A stretch of DNA of 64,000 bases from VRUE01 sp963703895 (lineage in GTDB: Bacteria; Actinomycetota; Thermoleophilia; Solirubrobacterales; 70-9). The position numbers and the translations under genes are program-made. The stretch is taken from NCBI GenBank assembly GCA_963703895.1, contig CAVPFX010000002.1:1116001-1180000 (forward strand), given 5' to 3'. Below, one piece after another: positions 1-8,546 of the stretch. How positions within the stretch are numbered: the first letter of the stretch is position 1; the number at the start of each line of letters is the position of its first letter. The notes beneath the pieces were generated by a model. The model did no database searches. It had not been told where the DNA came from and worked only from the letters and a program-made list of their open reading frames with translations.

Positions 1-622
1 AGGCGACCTCGCCGTGCCCGCCGACTTCTCCTCCGCCGCCTTCTTCATCGTCGCCGCGCTGCTCGTCCCCGGCAGCGAGGTCTCGCTCGAGTCGGTCGGC
101 ACCAACCCGACCCGGACTGGGCTGCTGGCGATGCTCGAGCGGATGGGTGCCTCGATCGAGGTCGAGCCGGTGGGCGAGCGCGGCGGCGAGCCGATCGGCA
201 ACGTCCGCGTCCGCACCTCCTCGCTGCATGGCACCGAGGCCGGCGGCGAGGAGATCCCGCTGGCGATCGACGAGCTGCCCCTGCTCGCCCTCGCCGCCTG
301 CTTCGCCGAGGGGACGACGACGATCCGCGACGCGGGGGAGTTGCGCCGCAAGGAGTCCGACCGCGTCGCGACCACCTGCGAAGCGCTGGGCGCGCTGGGC
401 GCGCAGGTCGAAGCCCGCGAGGACGGCATCGTGGTCGAGGGCGGCGGCGGCCTGCGGGGCGGCGCCATCCGCTCCCACGGCGATCACCGCATCGCCATGC
501 TGGGGGCGGTGGCCGGCCTCGCCTCGCGCGAGGGCGTCGAGGTCGACGGCATGGACGCGGCGGCGGTCAGTTATCCGGGCTTCGAGGCCGACCTCGCCTC
601 GCTCGCTCGGCGCAGCAGCTAA
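1..622 (+). CDS. aroA: 3-phosphoshikimate 1-carboxyvinyltransferase (EPSP synthase), 3' part only
   Basis: The reading frame is open from base 2, so the gene starts before the window and only about the last 206 residues are present. EPSP synthase joins shikimate-3-phosphate and phosphoenolpyruvate in the chorismate pathway. The visible part is the C-terminal half of the two-domain inside-out barrel: GTNPTRTG near the start, then the DELPLLALAAC segment, the RRKESDR motif that contacts phosphoenolpyruvate, and HGDHRIAM near the end. It is followed after 43 bases by cmk and then der, a common aroA-cmk-der order. The GTG at 14 is an internal codon, not a start. Confidence 0.95.
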   Translation, partial: GDLAVPADFSSAAFFIVAALLVPGSEVSLESVGTNPTRTGLLAMLERMGASIEVEPVGERGGEPIGNVRVRTSSLHGTEAGGEEIPLAIDELPLLALAACFAEGTTTIRDAGELRRKESDRVATTCEALGALGAQVEAREDGIVVEGGGGLRGGAIRSHGDHRIAMLGAVAGLASREGVEVDGMDAAAVSYPGFEADLASLARRSS

Positions 623-652
623 GCGCTGAACGCCGCGAGCGGCCACCCTCTC

Positions 653-658
653 TACGCT
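653..658 (+). promoter_or_regulatory. Possible -10 hexamer for cmk (leaderless type)
   Basis: TACGCT lies 7 nt before the cmk ATG, so transcription would begin at or next to the start codon. No convincing -35 was found. The same spacing recurs before several other genes in the window. Confidence 0.35.
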
Positions 659-665
659 GCCGCCC

Positions 666-1310
666 ATGGTCATCGCTATCGACGGGCCCGCGGGCGCCGG
701 CAAGTCCAGCGTCGCCCGCGCCCTTGCTGCCGAGCTCGGCTTCACCTACCTCGACTCCGGGGCGATGTACCGCTGCGTGGCCCTGGCCGGCCTGCGGCGG
801 GGGATTGACCTTGATGACGCCGGAGCGATGGCCGAGCTGGCCGGCTCGATCTCGATCGCCCTCGACGGCGAGCGGGTCGGGCTCGATGGCGAGGACGTCA
901 GCGCCGAGATCCGCGAACCCCAAGTGACCGAGGCTTCTTCGCGCGTCTCCGTTCATCCCGGCGTGCGCGAGGCGATGGTGGCGCGCCAGCGCGAGCTGAT
1001 CGCCGCCGGCCGCTATGTCGCCGAGGGCCGCGACATCGGCACCGTGGTCAGCCCCGACTCGCCGCTCAAGGTCTTCCTCACCGCCTCGGCCGAGGAGCGC
1101 GCCCGCCGCCGTGCCGCGCAGATCGGCGAGGACCCGGCGACGGTTCTGGCGGCCCAGCACGAGCGCGACCGCCGTGACGAGACCCGCGAGCACAGCGCCC
1201 TGCGCGCCGCCGCCGACGCGGTCGATATCGATACCACCGGGTTCAGCCAGGACGAGGTCGTCGGCCGCATCGCCGCCCTCGCCGCCGAGCGGGGCCTCCT
1301 CGCCGCATGA
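666..1310 (+). CDS. cmk: Cytidylate kinase
   Basis: Phosphorylates CMP and dCMP with ATP in the cytoplasm. The 214-residue length fits the bacterial family. The P-loop GPAGAGKS lies at about residues 6-13, the nucleotide-binding YLDSGAMYR at about 29-37, the EGRDIGTVV segment near 120, and an arginine-rich lid (RARRRAAQ) after it. The ATG at 666 follows a -10-like hexamer and has no clear Shine-Dalgarno sequence. Its stop overlaps the start of der (ATGA), so the two are probably translationally coupled. Confidence 0.96.
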   Translation: MVIAIDGPAGAGKSSVARALAAELGFTYLDSGAMYRCVALAGLRRGIDLDDAGAMAELAGSISIALDGERVGLDGEDVSAEIREPQVTEASSRVSVHPGVREAMVARQRELIAAGRYVAEGRDIGTVVSPDSPLKVFLTASAEERARRRAAQIGEDPATVLAAQHERDRRDETREHSALRAAADAVDIDTTGFSQDEVVGRIAALAAERGLLAA

Positions 1311-2626
1311 GCCTGCCTACCGTCGCCATCGTCGGCTTCCCCAACGTCGGCAAGAGCACCCTGGTCAATCGGCTCGCCGGTGGCCGCGAGGCGGTCACCC
1401 ACGCCGAGTCGGGAGTGACCCGCGACCGCAAGCGGGTGCGCTGCGAGTGGAACGGGCTGGCCTTCGAGCTGCTCGACACCGGCGGCATCGACCTCGAGGA
1501 CGAGTCCGAGCTGGCCCGCGACATCCAGCGCCAGGCTCGCCTGGGGATCGCCGAGGCGGACGTGGTGATGCTGGTCGTCGATGCCCGCGCCGGCGTTCGC
1601 GCCGGCGACGTCGATCTGGCCAAGACGCTGCGTGGGGCGGAGGTACCGGTGATCGTCGTCGCCAACAAGGTCGACCGCCCCGAGGACGAGCACTTGACCG
1701 CCGAGCTCAACCAGCTCGGCCTCGGCGAGCCGCTGCCGGTCTCCGCCAGCCACGGCCTCGGCAGCGGCGACCTGCTCGATTGCGCGGTCGAGCTGCTCGG
1801 CGAGCATGCCCAGGCGAGCGAGGACTCCGAGGCGGTGCGGGTGGCGGTGATCGGTCGCCCCAACGCGGGCAAGTCCTCGCTGGTCAACGCCTTCCTCGGC
1901 TCCGATCGGGTGATCGTCTCCGATCGGGCCGGCACCACCCGCGACTCGATCGACACCGAGGTCGAGGTCGACGGCCGTGCGGTCGTCCTCGTCGACACGG
2001 CCGGCCTGCGCCGTCGCTCCAAGGTCGCCGGCACGGTCGACTACTACGCCCAGCTGCGCTCCGAACACGCGGTCGAGCGCGCCGACGTCGCCCTCGTCGT
2101 CTGCGATGCCGGCGATGGGATCACCGCCGAGGACCTGCGCGTGGCCGAGATGGCGATGAAGGCCGGCTGCGCGACCCTGCTGGCGCTCAACAAGTGGGAC
2201 GAGACGCGCACCGACGTCGACGACGCCCGCGCCCGGGTGACGCAGAAGCTGCGCCTGCGCCCGGCCGTGATCACCTGCTCGGCGACCCGCGGCCGCAACG
2301 TCGCCAACCTGTTGCCCAAGGCGCTCGCCCTGGCCGACCGGGCCGCCGAGCGGATCCCCACTCCTGAGCTGAATCGCTTCATCGCCGACGTCGCCGCGAA
2401 GACGCCGCCGCCCTCGCGCCGCGGCCGCCGCCTGCGCATGTATTACGCCGCCCAGGTGGGCGAGCGGCCGCCTCGGATCGCGATCCAGGTCAACGATCGC
2501 AAGCTGATCAACCGCGACTGGGCCTACCACCTCGAGAACCGCCTGCGCGAGACCTACGCGCTCGAGGGCGTGCCCCTGGTGATCGACTTCGTTCCGCACT
2601 CGGGAACCCGCCGGGGGCGCGCCTGA
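1307..2626 (+). CDS. der: Ribosome-assembly GTPase Der (EngA)
   Basis: Essential double GTPase that acts in late assembly of the 50S subunit. Two tandem G domains are visible: GFPNVGKS at residues 10-17 with NKVD later, and GRPNAGKS near residue 185 with NKWD later. They are followed by the C-terminal KH-like domain. At 439 residues it has the usual length. The start overlaps the cmk stop by four bases. The last coding bases (from 2615) form one arm of a palindromic element that continues downstream. Confidence 0.97.
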   Translation: MSLPTVAIVGFPNVGKSTLVNRLAGGREAVTHAESGVTRDRKRVRCEWNGLAFELLDTGGIDLEDESELARDIQRQARLGIAEADVVMLVVDARAGVRAGDVDLAKTLRGAEVPVIVVANKVDRPEDEHLTAELNQLGLGEPLPVSASHGLGSGDLLDCAVELLGEHAQASEDSEAVRVAVIGRPNAGKSSLVNAFLGSDRVIVSDRAGTTRDSIDTEVEVDGRAVVLVDTAGLRRRSKVAGTVDYYAQLRSEHAVERADVALVVCDAGDGITAEDLRVAEMAMKAGCATLLALNKWDETRTDVDDARARVTQKLRLRPAVITCSATRGRNVANLLPKALALADRAAERIPTPELNRFIADVAAKTPPPSRRGRRLRMYYAAQVGERPPRIAIQVNDRKLINRDWAYHLENRLRETYALEGVPLVIDFVPHSGTRRGRA

Positions 2627-2712
2627 CGCGGCGCATGGCGGCGTCCTCGGTCGCTCGCGTGCAGAGCACGCCACGCTCCCTGCGTCCTTGCCCTGCTTGG
2701 TCACGCACGCCC
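2615..2712 (+). repeat. Palindromic element family A, copy 1 (der-metK)
   Basis: The conserved left box GCGTCCTCGGTCGC lies at 2641-2654 and the conserved right box GCTCCCTGCGTCCTTG at 2675-2690. Between them is a hairpin with arms GCGTGC (2657-2662) and GCACGC (2666-2671). An outer stem pairs 2615-2627 (GGGCGCGCCTGAC, which includes the der stop) with 2700-2712 (GTCACGCACGCCC) at 11 of 13 positions. Copies 2 and 3 at 57.6 and 58.7 kb keep both boxes but have different stems. It lies at the 3' end of der and could serve as a terminator or 3' RNA structure. Confidence 0.7.
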
Positions 2713-2715
2713 CGC

Positions 2716-2721
2716 TAGGCT
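2716..2721 (+). promoter_or_regulatory. Possible -10 hexamer for metK (leaderless type)
   Basis: TAGGCT lies 6 nt before the metK ATG, just past the palindromic element. No SAM-riboswitch-like structure was recognised in the 101-base gap. Confidence 0.35.
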
Positions 2722-2727
2722 TCGCCG

Positions 2728-3975
2728 ATGAGCGATATCCAGCCACTCGCCGAGGGCGAGTACCTCTTCACGTCCGAGTCCGTCACCGAGGGTCACCCAG
2801 ACAAGGTCGCCGACGCGATCTCCGACGCCGTGCTCGACGCGGTGATGGCGGGCGATCCGGAGGGCCGCGTGGCCTGCGAGACGCTGGTCAACACCGGCAT
2901 GGCGGTGGTCTCTGGCGAGATCTCGACCGGCGTCCACCTCGACGTCCCCGAGCTGGTCCGCGAGACGATCCGCGGGATCGGCTACGACCACGGCGATTAC
3001 GGCTACCACTGCGACCACATCTCGGTCCTGGTCTCGCTCGACAAACAGTCGCCCGACATTGCCCAGGGCGTCGACAAGGCTTACGAGACGCGCACGGAAT
3101 CCGCGGAAGACGAGCTGCTGATCGCCGGCGCCGGCGACCAGGGAATGATGTTCGGCTACGCCACTGACGAGACCGAGGCGCTGATGCCGATGCCGATCCA
3201 CCTCGCTCACCGGCTGGCCGAACGCCTCGCCGCGGTGCGCAAGGACCGCTCGCTCGACTACCTCGGCCCCGACGGCAAGACCCAGGTCACCGTCCGCTAC
3301 GCCGACGGCCGTCCGGTGCGGGTCGAGAAGCTGCTGATCTCGACCCAGCATGCCGAGGGCGTCGAGTCGGAGTCGAAGATCAAGCCCGACCTCTGGGAGA
3401 ACGTCGTGCTGCCGGTGCTGAACGCTGAGGCCGCCGGTCTTTTCGACGAGAACGAGCTGCACCAGCACTTCCTCGTCAACCCGACCGGCAAGTTCGTGAT
3501 CGGCGGCCCGGTCGGCGACGCCGGCCTCACCGGCCGCAAGATCATCGTCGACACCTACGGCGGCATGGCCCGCCACGGCGGCGGTGCCTTCTCCGGCAAG
3601 GACCCGTCCAAGGTCGACCGCTCCGCCGCCTATGCGACCCGCCACGTCGCCAAGAACGTCGTCGCCGCCGGCCTCGCCCAGCGCTGCGAGGTCCAGGTCG
3701 CCTACGCGATCGGCGTCGCCCGCCCGATCTCGCTGATGGTCGAGACCTTCGGCACCGGCACCCTCCCCGACTCGCAGATCTCCCGCCTGGTCGAAGCGGA
3801 GTTCGACCTCCGCCCGGGCGCCTTCCGCGGCTACCTCGACCTGCACCGCCCGGTCTTCAGCCAGACGGCGGCCTACGGCCACTTCGGCCGCGAGGGCGAC
3901 GCCTTCACCTGGGAGCGCACCGACCGCGCCGATGCGTTGAAGAGCGCGGCTTCCGCCGCAGCAACTCCTGCCTGA
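2728..3975 (+). CDS. metK: S-adenosylmethionine synthetase
   Basis: Makes S-adenosylmethionine from methionine and ATP. The 415-residue length is slightly above the usual 380-400. Visible signatures are the ATP-binding EGHPDK near residue 18, the GAGDQG loop near 132, and the glycine-rich GGGAFSGKDPSKVDRS loop near 285-300. The ATG at 2728 is preferred because the first residues lead straight into the family N-terminus and a -10-like hexamer lies just upstream. It stands alone between der and the secreted-protein genes. Confidence 0.97.
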   Translation: MSDIQPLAEGEYLFTSESVTEGHPDKVADAISDAVLDAVMAGDPEGRVACETLVNTGMAVVSGEISTGVHLDVPELVRETIRGIGYDHGDYGYHCDHISVLVSLDKQSPDIAQGVDKAYETRTESAEDELLIAGAGDQGMMFGYATDETEALMPMPIHLAHRLAERLAAVRKDRSLDYLGPDGKTQVTVRYADGRPVRVEKLLISTQHAEGVESESKIKPDLWENVVLPVLNAEAAGLFDENELHQHFLVNPTGKFVIGGPVGDAGLTGRKIIVDTYGGMARHGGGAFSGKDPSKVDRSAAYATRHVAKNVVAAGLAQRCEVQVAYAIGVARPISLMVETFGTGTLPDSQISRLVEAEFDLRPGAFRGYLDLHRPVFSQTAAYGHFGREGDAFTWERTDRADALKSAASAAATPA

Positions 3976-4073
3976 CGACTTAGTCAGCGCTATCCATTTT
4001 CTAGTCGACCTTTCCACCCAGGCGTGAGCGAGGCGCACCGGCCTTCGGATAGAAAAACACCATCACTGCCTCC

Positions 4074-4102
4074 TTGACTCCTTTTTACGGGGTGAGACGA
4101 TC
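4074..4102 (+). promoter_or_regulatory. Promoter of the first secreted-family gene
   Basis: TTGACT (4074-4079), a 17-base spacer, then ACGATC (4097-4102). An ATAGAAAA box lies about 25 bases upstream of TTGACT. The same arrangement precedes the genes at 12625 and 13673, which supports a shared promoter. The -10 half is weak. Confidence 0.5.
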
Positions 4103-4172
4103 CGCTCCGTCGGGCCAGTTCCGGTCCCGACGATGATCAGTGTCAAGCCGTAACGAAAGTGAGGAAGCAAAG

Positions 4173-4868
4173 ATGGCTCTATCGAGACTCAGATTCAAGC
4201 TGTTCGGCCTCTGCGCTCTGGCGCTCGGCACGATGGCCTTCGCCGGCAGTGCTGCTCAGGCGGAAGTGGGCGCCAACTGGAGAGTCAACGGCGTCAATGT
4301 CAACTCGACTTTATTACCTGAAATCCAGGTAAAAGAAGTCGAGAACAACACCATCAGCTTATTATTTACCCTCAAAAGCGGAACAAAAGTCGAGATCTTA
4401 TGCACATCGATGTTACTGGTGGGGGCCAAGCTCCACATAGAAGGCAAGGTCGACTTATTCAAAATCATCTTACATGGTTGCCTGACCAAGCTCAACGGAG
4501 TGGTATCGAAAAACTGTGAACCTTTTAGCGGAGCCAGCAAAGGGTTAATCGAAACCTTAGGGCTCACCGGCTTAATCATCTTACATCTAGGTTCGGGCCT
4601 ACTGAGGATCACTCCCGAGGATGGCGTCTTCACACATGTCTTACTCGGAGAACTCTGCGCGATAGGCGAAGAACTCTTAGAGAAAGGCGTACTGACCCTG
4701 AAAGACTGTACGAACAGTTTCTCGGTCGAACAAGTGGACCATTTATTCGAACAAGGTCCCTTAACCGAACTGACGATGGCGGGAGTGCCAACAACCCTCG
4801 ATGGCAGCTTCCTGATCAGGCTAGTCGGCCCGCACCTGGGCTTGAAATGGTCTGGCTTGCCTGCTTGA
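4173..4868 (+). CDS. Secreted protein of a five-member local family, function unknown
   Basis: A 231-residue protein with a signal peptide (hydrophobic stretch, then AQA just before the mature part). I do not recognise a named family. The mature part has paired cysteines in a set order: ILCT, GC, NCEP, ELCAIGE and KDC. It ends in the family motif LGLKWSG. Four more genes here share this plan. The ATG at 4173 is chosen because of the preceding AGGAAG and the conserved AGCCGTAAC leader also found before two paralogues. The mature region uses TTA, AAA and GAA freely (tta tta at 4311), unlike the GC-rich neighbours and unlike its own signal peptide. Confidence 0.85.
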   Translation: MALSRLRFKLFGLCALALGTMAFAGSAAQAEVGANWRVNGVNVNSTLLPEIQVKEVENNTISLLFTLKSGTKVEILCTSMLLVGAKLHIEGKVDLFKIILHGCLTKLNGVVSKNCEPFSGASKGLIETLGLTGLIILHLGSGLLRITPEDGVFTHVLLGELCAIGEELLEKGVLTLKDCTNSFSVEQVDHLFEQGPLTELTMAGVPTTLDGSFLIRLVGPHLGLKWSGLPA

Positions 4869-4975
4869 GATGTGTATGGCTTGTAACTAGGTGAATGGAC
4901 TTTGAGGTGACCCTCAGGTCTGTGCACGGCAGCAATAAGCCCATATCAAGATCAAACGATAGCGAGGAGAAACAA

Positions 4976-5725
4976 ATGCTTCAATTTGGACGCAGCCAGA
5001 AGGCACTCGGTCTATGTGCCCTGGCTCTTAGTCTCATGGCTTTTGCCGGCGGTATCGCTCAGGCGGAAACGGGCGCGAAATGGAAAGTGAACGGCGCCGA
5101 CGTAGGCGACTTATTACCGCAACTTGTAGTCAAGGAAATCGAGAACAAAACCGCAAATATCGTCTTTACGACTAAAGGTGGTACACACGTTTTAATTTTA
5201 TGCACGAGTACAGAATTCGACACCGGTGGTCTACTTACGAGCAACGGAGGTGTCTCCACGGGAAATGTCGGCTTTAAAGGTTGCGTCACCTCTCTCAACG
5301 GGGCGATCTCGAAAAATTGTACGCCCCACAGTCCAGGTAAGCCCCTTGGAGAAATCTTAAGCTTACAGGGTAAAGGCTTAATTGCTTTAGACAAACTGGC
5401 GAGTGGTGAACTTACCGAGTTAATCAAAGTTGTACCCGTCAACGCAGAAGGAAAAATAGTAAAACTGTTTGGAATGCTGGAAATGGGTGAACTGTGTGCG
5501 ATCGGCGAAACGCTCAATGTCGAAACCACGGAACTTGGCGAAGGCGTTTGGGGAAAGGATGTCGGAGGCAACGCAGGGTTCTTAACGGAATCGGTTACAC
5601 ACTTAATGGTGGAAGCGTTAAGCAAGTTGTTAGTGCTTGGTCAGCCGACAAAAGTCATCGGATCGGCGGTCGTTGAACTCGGCGGCGTGCACACAGGCCT
5701 TAAATGGTCAGGTGCGCCTGCATGA
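4976..5725 (+). CDS. Secreted protein, second member of the local family
   Basis: A 249-residue paralogue of the preceding gene, in the same direction. It has the same signal peptide type (AQA before ETGAKW), the same cysteine order and the same C-terminal LKWSGAPA. The ATG at 4976 is preferred over upstream options because of AGGAG just before it and the aligned signal peptide. The mature part is again rich in TTA, AAA and GAA codons. It lies 107 bases after its neighbour without a clear terminator between them, so co-transcription is possible. Function unknown. Confidence 0.85.
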   Translation: MLQFGRSQKALGLCALALSLMAFAGGIAQAETGAKWKVNGADVGDLLPQLVVKEIENKTANIVFTTKGGTHVLILCTSTEFDTGGLLTSNGGVSTGNVGFKGCVTSLNGAISKNCTPHSPGKPLGEILSLQGKGLIALDKLASGELTELIKVVPVNAEGKIVKLFGMLEMGELCAIGETLNVETTELGEGVWGKDVGGNAGFLTESVTHLMVEALSKLLVLGQPTKVIGSAVVELGGVHTGLKWSGAPA

Positions 5726-5746
5726 TTGGGTAGCCGTAAACACAGC

Positions 5747-5777
5747 TAGGCAGAAGGCGTCAGGTACCTTCTGCCTA
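5747..5777. terminator. Hairpin terminator between convergent genes
   Basis: Perfect 11-bp stem: TAGGCAGAAGG (5747-5757) pairs with CCTTCTGCCTA (5767-5777) around a 9-base loop. It lies between the secreted-family gene and the convergent PH-domain gene, whose stop is in the right arm. There is no T-tract. Confidence 0.6.
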
Positions 5778-6278
5778 GCTTGGCGGCTGGGCTTGGCCCA
5801 GCCCGTGTGAGCCGGCGGCAGTTGCTCCGGTGGCCTGATCAACGCTGTGGACCACGTCCTGGGGATCGGCAACGCCAGCGAAGACGAAGTTGTAGTCGTC
5901 GCCCGCTGCGGTGTCGAAGTCGACATCGCCGATCTGCATCGCCCGCTGGTAGACGGACTGCTTGTAGTTGACGTTCTGGACTCGCTCCAGGCGGGTCTCC
6001 TGAACCTCGCGGGAGACGATGCCCCGTTTGATGTTGAGGCGGCGGTCGGTGATCGTGTAGGTCGTCGCCACCCGCTTGATGAAGCCGATCAGCACCGTTG
6101 CGGCGACGATCACGAGGACGACGAGGAAGACGGTTGCGCTGCTTGAGCCGAAGAGCTTGAAGAGCACGCCGACGATCGCGGCGACCAGGATCCCCTTCAG
6201 GTAGAAGCCGAGGATCGCGCGCCAGGAGGGGTGGCCTTGGAAGATCACCTGCTCGCCGGGGCTGAGGTTGAGCGCCAT
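5775..6278 (-). CDS. Bacterial PH-domain (bPH2/YdbT-type) membrane protein
   Basis: A 167-residue protein that starts with LSPGEQVIFQGHPSW, typical of the bPH2 family. Two hydrophobic segments follow at about residues 22-42 and 47-67, then the domain signature TYTITDRRLNIKRGIV and an ETRLERVQNV segment. The domain probably faces the cytoplasm; members are membrane-anchored and of unclear role. It is divergent from priA, with 49 bases between the two starts. Confidence 0.85.
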   Translation of the reverse strand: MALNLSPGEQVIFQGHPSWRAILGFYLKGILVAAIVGVLFKLFGSSSATVFLVVLVIVAATVLIGFIKRVATTYTITDRRLNIKRGIVSREVQETRLERVQNVNYKQSVYQRAMQIGDVDFDTAAGDDYNFVFAGVADPQDVVHSVDQATGATAAGSHGLGQAQPPS

Positions 6279-6315
6279 TGCCGCGCAGCATATCCACGCC
6301 GTCCGCGTTCCTCCA

Positions 6316-6321
6316 TAACTT
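6316..6321 (+). promoter_or_regulatory. Possible -10 hexamer for priA (leaderless type)
   Basis: TAACTT lies 6 nt before the GTG start of priA. No Shine-Dalgarno sequence is visible. Confidence 0.3.
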
Positions 6322-6327
6322 GAGCAA

Positions 6328-8517
6328 GTGTCGATAGCGAAGGTTGAGCCGCTGACAACCGCCCGTGCGCTGCGCGGGCCCTTCGACTACCGCCTGCCCG
6401 AGGCGATGGCCGATCTCGAGGTCGGCAGCGTCGTCAAGGTGCCCTTCGGCAGGCGCCGCATCCTTGGCGTCGTCGTCGGTCTCGCCGATGCCTCGGCGCT
6501 GCCCGCCGAGCGGCTTGCCGAGCCGATCGAGGCGCTCGAGGCCGGCACGCCGCCCGAGCTGGTCCGGCTCGGGCTCTGGATCGCCGAGGAGTATTGCTCG
6601 ACCCCGTCGCGCGGGCTGCAGCTGGTGCTGCCGCCCGGGACCGGCGCCGCCGGGCAGCGGGTGCGCGCGCGGTTGGAGCTGCGGGCGGAGATCACGGTGG
6701 CGGGGGAGGAGGCGTTGAGCGGAGGCGAGCGGCTCGGCGTCAAGCAGCGCGCGGTGCTCGAGGCGCTGCGGGCGGGCGAGATGTCAGGCCCGGAGCTGGC
6801 CGCGGCGGTCGGTTCGGACCGCGGCGTGCTGCGCCGTCTCGAGCAGCGCGGCCTGGTCGAGACCCGCGACTCGCTGGTGCGTCGCCACTCCAGGCACCCC
6901 GAGGTCGGCGCCCGCGGTGGCCGGCCCGAGCTGCTGCCCGAGCAACAGGCCGCGGTGGCCGGCATCGTCGCCGCGCTAGACGGCGAAGCGGGTGCGCCCC
7001 GCGAGCAGTTGCTGCACGGGGTCACCGGCTCGGGCAAGACCGAGGTCTACCTCGCCGCGGTCGAGGCGGCGCTGGCGCAGGGCAAGGGCGCGATCATGCT
7101 GGTGCCCGAGATCGGCCTGGCGCCGCAGGCCGTGGCGCGCTTCCGAGCACGGCTCGGCGACCGCTTCGCGGTCCTGCACTCGGCCCTTTCCGACGGCGAG
7201 CGCTACGACGAGTGGCAACGCTTGCGGGGCGGCGAGGCGAGCGTCTGCATCGGCCCCCGCTCCGCCGTCTTCGCCCCGCTGCACGACCTCGGCCTGATCG
7301 TTATCGACGAGGAGCACGATGCGTCCTACAAGCAGGAGGGAGACCCTTGCTACGACGCTCGCACGGTGGCCCGTCGCCGGGCGGCGGAGTGCGGCGCGGT
7401 GCTGGTCGCCGGTACCGCGACGCCGCGACCGGAGTCCTGGCTGGAGCTGCCGCGGCTGGAGCTTCCCCGGCGGGTCGACGGGCGGGGGATGCCGCCGGTG
7501 CGGGTGCTGGACATGCGCGAGGCGGATCCCCGCTCGGGAGCCCTGCATCCTGAGACCTGGACTGCCCTGGAGAGCGTCCGCGCGAAGGGCACGAAGGCGA
7601 TCGTGATGGTCAACCGGCGCGGCTTCGCCCCCTGGCTCACCTGCCGTTCCTGCGGCCAGCACTGGAACTGCCCCAACTGCGACGTCTCGTTGATCGTCCA
7701 CCGCCACAGTGAGCGCCTCGTCTGCCATCACTGCGCGCATCGCGAACCGTTGCCCAGCGCCTGCGGGGTGTGCGACTCGACCACGCTCTCGCGCGCCGGG
7801 GTCGGCACCGAGCAGATCGAGGCACTGCTGGCCGAACGCTTGGCGCCGATGCCCGTGTTCAGGCTCGACGCCGACACGGCCTCCGGGCGCGGCGCCCACG
7901 CTCGCATCCTCGCCGCCTTCGGTGAGGCCAAGAGCGCCGTCCTCGTTGGCACCCAGATGGTCGCCAAGGGCCATGACTTCCCCGAGGTGACCCTGAGCGC
8001 GATCCTCGACGCCGATGCCACCCTGCGCTTTCCCGACTTCCGCGCCGCTGAGCGCACCTTCGCGATGGTCGCTCAGCTCGCCGGCCGCAGCGGCCGCGGC
8101 GCCGCCGGCGGCGAGGTGATCGTCCAGACCCTGGCCCCGACCGCGCCCAGCATCGCCCACGCGGCCGAGCACGACGCGAGCTCTTTCCTCGCCGAGGAGA
8201 TCGAGCGGCGACGGGCGCTGCGCTACCCACCCTTCTCGCACCTGGTCCGGATCGTGCTCAAAGCCGAGTCCGAGCAACGCCTCGACCGCGCCGCCGCACT
8301 GCTCGCCGAGGGTCTCGTCGCCGCGATTCCCGACGACACCGACCTGCTCGGCCCGGCGCCGATGTTCCGCGTCCGCAATCGCCACCGCCGTCGCCTGCTG
8401 CTCAAGGCAAGCGAGCGCGAGGCCACGGTCGCCGTCGTTCGCGCCACGGTCGAGCGCCTCGCCGCCGATCGCACCTTGCGTGAGGTCGCGATCTCGGTCG
8501 ACGTCGATCCGCAGTAG
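6328..8517 (+). CDS. priA: Primosomal replication protein PriA (helicase)
   Basis: Restarts stalled replication forks. At 729 residues it has the normal length. The N-terminal fork-binding domain is followed by Walker A GVTGSGKTE near residue 231, the DEEHDASYKQ box, the paired zinc-binding cysteines (CRSCG, CPNC, CHHC, CGVC) and the C-terminal helicase lobe with the AGRSGRG motif. All four CxxC pairs are present; many actinobacterial PriA proteins are degenerate (family knowledge), but here Walker A and DEEH look intact. The start is GTG. def and fmt follow on the same strand. Confidence 0.95.
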   Translation: MSIAKVEPLTTARALRGPFDYRLPEAMADLEVGSVVKVPFGRRRILGVVVGLADASALPAERLAEPIEALEAGTPPELVRLGLWIAEEYCSTPSRGLQLVLPPGTGAAGQRVRARLELRAEITVAGEEALSGGERLGVKQRAVLEALRAGEMSGPELAAAVGSDRGVLRRLEQRGLVETRDSLVRRHSRHPEVGARGGRPELLPEQQAAVAGIVAALDGEAGAPREQLLHGVTGSGKTEVYLAAVEAALAQGKGAIMLVPEIGLAPQAVARFRARLGDRFAVLHSALSDGERYDEWQRLRGGEASVCIGPRSAVFAPLHDLGLIVIDEEHDASYKQEGDPCYDARTVARRRAAECGAVLVAGTATPRPESWLELPRLELPRRVDGRGMPPVRVLDMREADPRSGALHPETWTALESVRAKGTKAIVMVNRRGFAPWLTCRSCGQHWNCPNCDVSLIVHRHSERLVCHHCAHREPLPSACGVCDSTTLSRAGVGTEQIEALLAERLAPMPVFRLDADTASGRGAHARILAAFGEAKSAVLVGTQMVAKGHDFPEVTLSAILDADATLRFPDFRAAERTFAMVAQLAGRSGRGAAGGEVIVQTLAPTAPSIAHAAEHDASSFLAEEIERRRALRYPPFSHLVRIVLKAESEQRLDRAAALLAEGLVAAIPDDTDLLGPAPMFRVRNRHRRRLLLKASEREATVAVVRATVERLAADRTLREVAISVDVDPQ

Positions 8518-8532
8518 CTCGTCCTCAATCCT

Positions 8533-8538
8533 TAGACT
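8533..8538 (+). promoter_or_regulatory. Possible -10 hexamer for def (leaderless type)
   Basis: TAGACT lies 8 nt before the ATG at 8547 of def. Confidence 0.3.
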
Positions 8539-8546
8539 CGGATTTG

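Noticed and set aside
2627..2727. SAM riboswitch before metK
   Set aside because: No SAM-riboswitch core was recognised; the gap is taken up by the family A element.
1013..2746. Long open frame on the minus strand opposite cmk and der
   Set aside because: High GC content keeps opposite frames open. Its sequence is low-complexity and overlaps two certain genes. Many similar frames across the window were left out for the same reason.
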